Positions 25,931 to 33,956 of a DNA stretch of 64,000 bases are shown here, piece after piece. The position numbers and the translations under genes were made by a program. The notes below the pieces were generated by a model that saw only the letters and a program-made list of their open reading frames with translations, had not been told where the DNA came from and made no database searches. The DNA lies in the NCBI GenBank assembly GCA_030248065.1, contig JASAMV010006018.1, positions 1 through 64,000 on the forward strand, written 5' to 3'. This DNA comes from Rhynchonema sp. JSB1_4 (taxonomy: Eukaryota > Nematoda > Chromadorea > Monhysterida > Xyalidae). Position 1 is the first letter of the stretch. The number at the start of each line of letters is the position of its first letter.

Positions 25931-26348
25931 AGCAAATTTTGGCCTGAAACATAGTAGTGGCAGGGGGGTTTGGGGGTCACCTCCTCTCAGTACTTACCAC
26001 CACAAAACCCGAGGGGGGTTGGTGGGGGGTTGAGTACTTAAATCTCACAACTCCAAATCATGCCTCTCACAAGCAATTTTATACCTTTTTAAGGCAAAAA
26101 TGGGTGTTTTTATACCTTACCTTATTTTATCGTACACCTTATTTTTACCGTATACCTTATTTTCCAAGCAAACCCACCCATGATACCTTACCTATTTTTA
26201 GGCGATTTTCGGCGAAAATTAGGAAAAAGTGTTTTTACCTCAATTTTTGGCCAAAATTGTATCACAAAACGGTGTTCTTTTGCCTTTTTGGGTGACCAAA
26301 ATCATACCTCTCACGCTTCCGGTCCCAACCCCGCATCATACCTACCTA

Positions 26349-27131
26349 CCGTAAAAACCTAAATAGAAGGGGGGCTCTATTAATTCACTGACCCCATTTT
26401 GGCGGGGGCTCTATTCCGGGGGCCTCTATTAATTCACTGACCCGAACCTGAAAAATTGTTCCCGAAAATACCCCCAAAAACCCTAAAAATGGGTTTGAAA
26501 GGATGTTTTTTCGCTTGTAATCGCATTTATTCGTGTCTGTTCGTCAATAAGAGGCGTATTATGTGCTATGAACGAACAACAAACGTGCATAAATCTACCT
26601 GTACACCACTATCTAGCAGTGATGTAGTTGGTCCGAGCAAGAAAGCTAGCTAGCTGGAGGGGTCCGGCGCAAGAAAGCTAGCTAGCTAGCCGGGTACCCC
26701 GATTTGGGGGGTATTGGTCCAGAAGTCAAAAACAGGGGTATAAAAATTGGTCGAAATTATGCTGAAATAAGCCTTAAAATGCGTTTTTTGTGCACGTGTG
26801 AGAAAATTTGACCGAATTTGACCATTTTGGCCCATAAAATGGTCATTCTGGCACTAAAATCAACACTTTTTTCACTTGGTGACCGGAGCAAGAAAGCTAG
26901 CTAGCCAGTTTGGGGGGTATGGGTTTCGGAGCAAGAAAGCTACCTAGCAGTTGGGGGGTAATACCCCCCAACCACATCACTGCTATCAAGCCTTGATACA
27001 CTACTGTATAGGGGCTGTTACTTAGGGGGGGGCTCTATTCCGGGGGGGGCTCTATTAATTCACTGACCCCTTTTTGGGGGCTGTATTACGGGGGGCTCTA
27101 TTCCGGGGGGCTGTATTTAGGTTTTTTACGG
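26349..27131 (+). mobile_element. TA-flanked MITE, CCGTAAAAACC family, copy 1
   Basis: Inverted ends CCGTAAAAACCTAAATA and TATTTAGG..TTTTTTACGG lie between TA dinucleotides, the Tc1/mariner type of target site. The word GGGGGCTCTATT, often with AATTCACTGACCCC, repeats toward both ends. It contains the family 1 hAT MITE 26617-26982. Confidence 0.8.
26617..26982 (+). mobile_element. hAT-type MITE, family 1, copy 3
   Basis: CAGTGATGTAGTTGG and CCAACCACATCACTG ends; flanks CTATCTAG and CTATCAAG match at 7 of 8. Very similar to the 18620 copy along its length. Nested in the TA-flanked element 26349-27131. Confidence 0.9.
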
Positions 27132-27291
27132 TACTTAACCTCCCACACATGGGCCTGTCACTACACTGGCCTAAAATAGGCATTTTTAGGCATAAAATGA
27201 GTGATTTTCAGGTCAATGTTGTCAAAAATCGCCAAAATTCCCTTTCCATTGAGTTTTTTCCAAAAAGGGATAAAAATGGGTCAAATTTTCG

Positions 27292-27778
27292 CAGTGTCGT
27301 ACTTGGTCAGGGTGTTGACGATAGATAGATTGGGACCCGAAATGTGTTGACGATAGATAGATGACCCGCCAAGTCCGAAATCTGGGGGGGGTCGACCCAA
27401 ACTTGTTGACGATAGATAGATGGTGGGGGGGGGGTCGCCAAAAATCAAGGTATAGTATAGTGCATTAAGCAGGTAATAATGTGTAAATATTAATGAAAAT
27501 GTGTATATATGTACTAAATCCGCGCGTAGCGCGCGATTTGTGCCTATTTGTGGTGAAAAATACCGATTTTGAGCCATTTTGAGGCAAAAATGTCAATTTT
27601 GGGTTCGAAATGTGTTGACGATAGATAGATTGTTCCCAAAATTTCTTGACGATAGATAGATTTGCCCATAAGTGTTGACGATAGATAGATGAAATCAAAA
27701 AGTGTTGACGATAGATAGATGAATTTGGGGGAGACCCCCCCCCCCCCACCCCCCCCCCCCCCCCCAAGTACTACCCTG
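27292..27778 (+). mobile_element. hAT-type MITE, GTTGACGATAGATAGAT family, copy 1
   Basis: Ends CAGTGTCGTACTTGG and CCAAGTACTACCCTG with a perfect 8-bp duplication AATTTTCG (27284-27291, 27779-27786). The word TTGACGATAGATAGAT occurs three times left and four times right of the core, all in the same direction. The core contains CCGCGCGTAGCGCGCG. Confidence 0.9.
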
Positions 27779-28593
27779 AATTTTCGACCTCAAAAAATGA
27801 CTTTTCTCCAAATTTGGGTCCTCCCCCCACCTTCCCCCCAGCCCAGATGGGTACCGTATTGTCGGAAATAGAACCCCCCCATTAATTGAACCCCCCTAAA
27901 TGGCTCGAAATGAAAAATAGAACCCCCATTAATTGACCCCCCCGTTAAGAGACCCCCACCCCCAACCTTCACCGGACCACAGATTAGTGGTACGGTAGGG
28001 CTGTGTTGTGTTGTCAAACGTTCTTTAAGCTTGCGTACACAACAGAACACAGCTTTTGAAGCATACCGTAAAAACCTAAATACAGCCCCCCCCCCCCCCC
28101 GAAATAGAGCCCCCCGCCCCCCCCCCCCGTAATACAGTCCCCCAAAAAGGGGTCATGAATTAATAAAGCCCCCCCCCCGGAATAGAGCCCCCCCTAAGTA
28201 ACATCCCCTATACGGTAGTGTATTAAGGCTTGATAGTGGTGCACAGGTACACTTATGCACGTTTGTTGTTCGTTCAGAGCACATAATACGCCTCTTATTG
28301 ACGAATAGACACGAATAAAAGCGATTACAAGCGAAAAAACATCCTTTCAAACCCCTTTTCAGGGTTTTTTTGGGGTATTTCTGGGAACAATTTTTTCAGG
28401 TTCGCGTCAGTGAATTAATAGAGGCCCCCCCCGTAATAGAGCCCCCCCCAAATGGGGTCAGTGCAGTGCAGTACTTGGTCAGGGGGTGTTGACGATAGAT
28501 AGATTGGGACCCGAAATGTGTTGACGATAGATATATGACCCAAGTACGAATTCTGGGGGGGGGGGGTCGACCCAAACTTGTTGACGATAGATA

Positions 28594-29020
28594 CCGTAAA
28601 AACCTAAATACAGTCCCCCCCCCCGGAATAGAGCCCCCCCGTAATACAGCCCCCCAAAAAGGGGTCAGTGAATTAATAGAGCCCCCCCCCTAAGTAACAT
28701 CCCCTATACAGTAGTGTATTAAGGCTTGATAGTTGTGGACAGGTTACATTTATGCACGTTTCTTGTTCGTTCAGAGCACGTAATACGCCTCTTATTGACC
28801 AATAGACACGAATAAATGCGATTACAAGCGAAAAAACATCCTTTCAAACATCTTTTTAGGGGTTTTTGGGGGTATTTCTGGGAAGAATTTTTTCAGGTTC
28901 GGGTCAGTTAATTAATAGAGCCCCCCCCCCCCCGGAATAGAGCCCCCCCGTAATAGAGCCCCCCCCCAAAATGGGGTCAGTGAGTTAATAGAGCCCCCCC
29001 TTCTATTTAGGTTTTTACGG
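28594..29020 (+). mobile_element. TA-flanked MITE, CCGTAAAAACC family, copy 3
   Basis: Complete 427-bp copy with both inverted ends and TA on each side, splitting a GATAGATA word of the surrounding element. Confidence 0.85.
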
Positions 29021-29062
29021 TAGATATGGTGGGGGGGTCGCCAAAAATCAAGGGCATAGTAT

Positions 29063-29503
29063 CAGTGCTGTGGCTGGGGGGGGGGTGGGGGGGGGGCCCC
29101 CCCCAATGGTACCCTACCCGCCCCGGCCTGGACGCTACCCCCCTACCCGCCCCGCTCTGGTACCCTACCCCCCTACCCGCCCCGCCCTGGTACCCTACCC
29201 GCCCCGATTTTTACCCCCAAAATGCCCATTTTTCGGTCAAAAATGCCCAAATTTCGACCGAAAACCCTAAAAAGTGCAAAAAATTTCGCGCTGCGCGCGA
29301 TATATGTACTCTTTAGTACATAAAAACAGGCACGCGAAAAAACTTGTGTTGTACCCTACCCGCCCCGAAAAATCTTCCCCCCCCCCCCCCCCCCCAAACC
29401 GGCTTTCCCCCCCCCCAAGATCCCAGGTACACTACCGCCGTAACCGCCCCGGTTTTTTCCACCTATGTACCCTACCCGCCCCGCTAAAGTAGCCACAGCA
29501 CTG
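29063..29503 (+). mobile_element. hAT-type MITE with TACCCTACCCGCCCC words
   Basis: Ends CAGTGCTGTGGCT and AGCCACAGCACTG. The word TACCCTACCCGCCCC, or a close form, repeats left and right of a core with CGCGCTGCGCGCG. No clean 8-bp duplication was found, but the flanks continue the interrupted outer element. Confidence 0.75.
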
Positions 29504-29898
29504 CTGTATAGTGTACTAAGTAAGTAATAATGTGTAAATATTAATGAAAATGTACTTAGATGTAGGGGGGGTCGCCAAAAATCAAGGTATAGTATAGTGC
29601 ATTAAGCAGGTAATAATGTGTAAATATTAATGAAAATGTGTATATATGTACTAAATCCGCGCGTAGCGCGCGATTTTTTGCCTATTTGGGGTGAAAAATA
29701 CCGATTTTGAGCCATTTTGAGTCAAAAATGTCAATTTTGGGTTCGAAATGTGTTGACGATAGATAGATTGTTCCCAAAATTTGTTGACGATAGATAGATT
29801 AGCCCATAAGTGTTGACGATAGATAGATGAAATCAAAAAGTGTTGACGATAGATAGATGAATTTGGGGGGACCCCCCCCCCCCAAGTACTACCCAGGG

Positions 29899-30255
29899 CA
29901 GTGTAGTGGCAGGCCCATGTGTGGGAGGTAAGTATGATGCGGGGTTGGGACCGGAAGCGTGAGAGGTATGATTTTGGTCACTCAAAAAGGCGAAAAAACA
30001 CCGTTTTTGTGATACAATTTTGGCCAAAAATTGAGGTAAAAATAGTACTTTTTCAAAATTTTCGCCGAAAATCGCCTAAAAATAGGTATTATGGGTGGGT
30101 TTGCGCGCGGAGCGCGCGATTTTTGGGAAAATAAGGTCGAAAAACACCGATTTTTGCCTTAAAAAGGTATAAAATTGCTTGTGAGAGGTATGATTTGGAG
30201 TTGTGAGAGGTAAGTACTCAACCCCCCCAACCCCCCCCCCCCAGCCACTACTATG
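29899..30255 (-). mobile_element. MITE, TACTTACCTCTCAC-word family, copy C (complete)
   Basis: Reverse orientation copy with CAGTGTAGTGGC and GCCACTACTATG ends. Flanks ACCCAGGG and ACCCTGGG match at 7 of 8. The centre holds GCGCGCGGAGCGCGCG. It inserted in the last bases of the element 28464-30261. Confidence 0.85.
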
Positions 30256-30502
30256 ACCCTGGGTCAGTGAGTTAATAGAGCCCCCCCCCTCTATTTAGGT
30301 TTTTACGGTAATCGACGCTGTTAAAGGTAGAAAATACCGAAAACAAGCCATTTTTAAGGGCATTATTAACAATGATTTTTTTCGTCGGGGTGCCAAATGA
30401 AAAATATAACCCCCCCAATAATTGACCCCCCCATAAATTGAACCCCCCAAAATGACCCCAGTGAAAAAATAGACCCCCCGGGTTCTATTTCCGACAATAC
30501 GG

Positions 30503-31353
30503 TACGTCTATTCCCCCTCAGAAAAAAGGGTGTACCTGTATTCCCCCTCCGGACCGGAATCACACTGGTCAGTCGGTCAGTGTGTGCCTTAGTTACCCGG
30601 CCCGATCCTGATCTCTGGTTGCGATGCGATGCGAAAGCGAAGCGAAAAAAACATTCTCAACAATCTCTTTCAATTGTTTCCCTGGTCCGAACTATCAGGT
30701 GAAATTTCGTGTTTGCTTTTTCGTATTCGTGTCTTTTTCCTTGCTCATCGTTTTTTCTGCTTTTGTGCTTTGTAACGAAAATACATTTTCACTCTTTTCA
30801 TCGCAAAATCACATCAAACTTCTCAAATTCTTCAATCATAAAATACTGACTTGGAAACCCCTCATCTCTCGTTGATCCCGTTTGACTGACCGGACTGTCT
30901 GACAAACTGAAGCACAAGAAAACACCAACATTTGACTTGAAAACGAATCAAACCTAATATGCACACGAAACATACAGGCTAGCTAATAATTTTTTCTGGC
31001 TGTTGTTTCAAAAAATGAAAGTCTTGTAAAACACGCAATGAATAGGCCAATGGGCATGATAACAGCAGCGTACATACTGTAGTTCCATTTTTCTTTGGTA
31101 ACGAAGGATAAAATGTCGAAATTTACTGCACTATACTCGTCTGTTATTTTGATCGATATCAAACGTGATCGGATCGGTCTACCGAGTCACATCACATCAA
31201 TGTGATCAACATCTAGTCACATTGATGTAAACCGATCCGATCACATGCGATCCCCAAGTTTGATATCGACTGATTTTTAATATTGTAGCTGATGAAGAGG
31301 GCAGACTGTATCCACTATATAGTTTTACACACTCGAAGCATGCGTCACTTCAG
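30503..31353. other. Intergenic upstream of membrane protein gene
   Basis: Ordinary spacer after the transposon nest. It holds the GATATCAAACTTGG foldback at 31151-31270. The missing first exon of the following membrane protein gene should lie here; candidates with an ATG were seen but none fits cleanly. Confidence 0.4.
31151..31270. repeat. Foldback, GTCGATATCAAACTTGG family
   Basis: Inverted arms read GATATCAAAC..GATCGGATCGG and continue through CACATTGATGT. A larger relative lies at 43838-44390 and fragments occur near 11990 and 44580. Confidence 0.75.
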
Positions 31354-32409
31354 CTGGCGTCATTTTTGTGTTGTTGCATTTGGCGGCCGTGCTGATTGAC
31401 GCCGAACAACCGCTGCATGTGCAACTGTTGGCCGAACTGAGTCCACGTGATGTGATACCGACCGTCAGACGATGCTACGATAATGACAAATGTGACTGGG
31501 GTTTATCTTTGCATTTTTTCTTTTTTCGCTTTTTTGCACTATCTGATTCAGTTTTGATGGCAGCCATCACGAACGCATCGATATGTTTCTCTTTAATTAT
31601 CCGATATGCGATCCTATTGTTATCACATACTGTATATGTAAGACACATCACCGTTTGTGCAAAGATGACAAACAATCGTCCACCCAGTAATGCAACATGA
31701 ACTTCAGGCGACAACGCGTGCAAGGGCTTCGAAAGCTGCGAAGAATCAAAAGTTTGCAAGGACGCGAGCGAGGCGGCAAAACTGGAAACGCAGAGTGGCC
31801 AGCCAGCGGCGCACCACTGCCAACAGCACAAATTCGCGTGAGTGTGCACGCTGATGTTTCAGTTAATCTAACTAAATCTGTTTGTGGTACCAACACACAG
31901 CGAGTCCCTGCCATGGCAAGCGGGCCTCAACGTCGGCTTGCATTGCAAAACAAAGTGCAAGGCCGCTTTGTGCCCCATGCCCAAAGTTGTTGTATCACAC
32001 TGTTATCATACAATGTCCGTTGACGAAATTTGCCCCTCGCCAAACATACATAGACATGGTCAAAATCTGCAGGAAATTACATTATTGCGCTGTTGCCATA
32101 GCGATGTAAATTACTGGTGAACATGCCGGGTCACCCCTTAGGGGGTCGCACTACGAGCGAGCTGATGTTACACAAATTTCACGCTGTTATCATCCAGCTT
32201 TCAATTTACGACTATTAAAACATAGCTGATGTTTCACACCCGCTTGCAGGACGGCAGCACTAGCATTCGGCTGTGTGGGTGTGCTGCTGGTGGTGGCAGT
32301 CGTCAACCTGATTCTCACCTGTTGCTGTTGTAAAGCCGTTGGACCAACAAAGAAGAACAAACAACATCAAAAACAACAACAACAACAACAACAACAACGT
32401 CGACGTTAA
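31354..32409 (+). CDS. Single-pass type I membrane protein, Cys-rich outside, polyGln tail
   Basis: Exons 31354-31491, 31708-31837, 31901-about 31954 and 32250-32409. The first holds a hydrophobic signal-like stretch (GVIFVLLHLAAVLIDA). Exons 1-3 give a cysteine-rich region with C-x(4)-C-x(3)-C-x(5)-C-like spacing (CDNACKGFESC, HCKTKC). Exon 4 gives a membrane helix (CVGVLLVVAVVNLIL), a CCCC cluster suited to palmitoylation, then a basic tail with eight Gln and RRR before TAA. AATAAA follows at once (32412). Phases agree at each junction; the donor of exon 3 could instead be near 31969. The exon with the ATG is missing. No family recognised; a small cell-surface protein is the inference. Confidence 0.55.
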
Positions 32410-32428
32410 CGAATAAAACTGCTACAGT

Positions 32429-32544
32429 ACAGCCTGCTTATAGTGACATGATCGGATGGGGGCCGGTATTTTCAATCATTAGGATTTTGGACCGTTTACC
32501 TGAAATTGGGTCCCAAACTGACGGTCACTACAAACAGGTTGGCT
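32429..32544. repeat. Short terminal-inverted-repeat element
   Basis: ACAGCCTGCTTATAGTGAC and an inverted near-copy (GTCACTACAAACAGGTTGGCT) bound about 115 bp. TATAGTGAC ends are known from mariner-like and other elements; the class is not determined. Confidence 0.6.
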
Positions 32545-32824
32545 TGCTGTGTGACGAAAACAATCGATAAATGACAAATCAACCGCCTATAAATACCGAA
32601 CATTGACTTTTGTTAAGAACATACATGAAACCCGAACAAGCCCAATAAGAAAACGCAACATCAAACAAACTGCGCTTGTACAGTTTTACCCTGAGAAATA
32701 GCGAAAATGCCAGTGATTTTTTTCAAGTAAAACGTCACTGATACTGATCCACTATTGCTTCAAGCTAGATGGTAAAAGTGCAATAAAATGCTAAAGAGAT
32801 ACAATATGCCGATGTCATTTTCCT

Positions 32825-33654
32825 TGAAGAACGAAAATCCCGAGACCGTTTTGTGGAAGAACAAAATAGCCCGACGTCGTCTTGTGGAAGAACAAAATAG
32901 CCCGACGTCATTTTGGGGAAGAACAAAATAGCCCGACGTCGTCTTGCGGAAGAACAAAATAGCCCGACGTCATTTTGGGGAAGAACAAAATAGCCCGACG
33001 TCATTTTGGGGAAGAACAAAATAGCCCGACGTCGTCTTGTGGAAGAACAAAATAGCCCGACGTCATTTTGGGGAAGAACAAAATAGCCCGACGTCGTCTT
33101 GTGGAAGAACAAAATAGCCCGACGTCATTTTGTGGAAGAACAAAATAGCCCGACGTCTTTTTGTGAAAGAAGAAAGTAGCCCGACGTCATTTTGTGGAAG
33201 AACAAAATAGCCCGATGTCATTTTGTGGAACAACAAAGTAGCCCGACGTCATTTTGTGGAAGAACAAAGTAGCCCGACGTCATTTTGTGGAAGAACAAAA
33301 TAGCCCGACGTCATTTTGTGGAAGAACAAAATAGCCCGATGTCATTTTGTGGAACAACAAAGTAGCCCGACGTCATTTTGTGGAAGAACAAAATAGCCCG
33401 ACGTCATTTTGTGGAAGAACAAAATAGCCCGACGTCATTTTGGGGAAGAACAAAATAGCCCGACGTCGTCTTGTGGAAGAACAAAATAGCCCGACGTCAT
33501 TTTGTGGAAGAACAAAATAGCCCGACGTCTTTTTGTGAAAGAAGAAAGTAGCCCGACGTCATTTTGTGGAAGAACAAAATAGCCCGATGTCATTTTGTGG
33601 AACAACAAAGTAGCCCGACGTCATTTTGTGGAAGAACAAAGTAGCCCGACGTCA
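32825..33654. repeat. 31-bp minisatellite, about 26 units, with higher-order repeat
   Basis: Unit GAACAAAATAGCCCGACGTC plus ATTTTGTGGAA, 31 bp. Variants alternate CATTTTGTGG, CATTTTGGGG and CGTCTTGTGG. A distinctive variant run (TTTTTGTGAAAGAAGAAAG) appears near 33153 and again 372 bp later, exactly 12 units, so a block was duplicated as a whole. Frames on the minus strand stay open only because of the repeat. Confidence 0.95.
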
Positions 33655-33655
33655 A

Positions 33656-33768
33656 GCCATGTGGTTAACATGGGTCGTCAACTCAAGCAGCCCTAAATGA
33701 GCGCGAGAAACTCTACATGGGTGTTGACGACAAGAGTTGACTATTGATGTTGACAACATAAGAGCATG
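33656..33768. repeat. Dispersed GTTGAC-rich repeat
   Basis: Reads GTCAACTCAAGCAGCCCTAAATGAGCGCGAG, then GTTGACGACAAGAGTTGAC and TTGACAACATAAG. Related copies lie near 8310-8460, 8636-8722, 34086-34200, 38528-38612, 51425-51533, 54290-54400 and 58480-58560. Several end in TATAAGCC-like sequence. Confidence 0.6.
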
Positions 33769-33956
33769 GCAGTTTAATCCTTTCCCATAGATAAGGCGTG
33801 CACCATAAGGTGTGTTCACATTTATGGAAAGAAAGAGGCGCGCAAAAGCAAGGCAGGCAGATGAAACATCAGAATGACGAATTGATTCATTGTTGTACAT
33901 ACAAAAAGCCCCTCTGAGAACTAGAAAATTTGAAGAACAAAGTTCAGCCGATCATT

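Larger units (their letters stand above)
25950..27168 (+). mobile_element. MITE, TACTTACCTCTCAC-word family, copy B, interrupted
   Basis: Left part 25950-26348 and right part 27132-27168 (ending GTCACTACACTG) are separated by the TA-type element 26349-27131. Flanks GCCTGAAA (25942-25949) and GCCTAAAA (27169-27176) agree at 7 of 8 bases, an aged hAT-type duplication. Confidence 0.75.
28464..30261 (+). mobile_element. hAT-type MITE, GTTGACGATAGATAGAT family, copy 2, interrupted
   Basis: CAGTGCAGTACTTGG start and CCAAGTACTACCCTG end. The 8-bp GGTCAGTG occurs on both sides (28456-28463, 30262-30269). Three later insertions lie inside it (28594-29020, 29063-29503, 29899-30255). The remaining words match copy 1, plus a partial internal duplication near 29505-29640. 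Confidence 0.85.
28066..30308 (+). mobile_element. TA-flanked MITE, CCGTAAAAACC family, copy 2, interrupted
   Basis: Left part 28066-28463 and right part 30262-30308 belong to one element with CCGTAAAAACC ends between TA dinucleotides. It is split by the hAT-type element 28464-30261, whose insertion duplicated GGTCAGTG. Confidence 0.85.
27854..30502 (+). mobile_element. TA-flanked MITE, CCGTATTGTCGG family, outermost of a nest
   Basis: Inverted ends CCGTATTGTCGGAAATAGA and TCTATTTCCGACAATACGG stand between TA dinucleotides. Words such as AATAGAACCCCCC and AATTGACCCCCC lie inside each end. Its middle is occupied by the next element, 28066-30308. Confidence 0.75.

Noticed and set aside
27600..27725. 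CRISPR-like array: TTGACGATAGATAGAT repeats with unlike spacers
   Set aside because: The repeats sit inside a CAGTG-ended element with an 8-bp target duplication in an animal genome. Spacing is irregular and no cas genes are present.
24900..30560. Many open frames with Gly/Pro-rich or GDTYC-type repeated peptides
   Set aside because: They follow the DNA words and G/C tracts in all frames and lie inside non-coding mobile elements.
32765..33112. 115-codon repetitive minus-strand frame
   Set aside because: Direct product of the 31-bp minisatellite; open in every frame.
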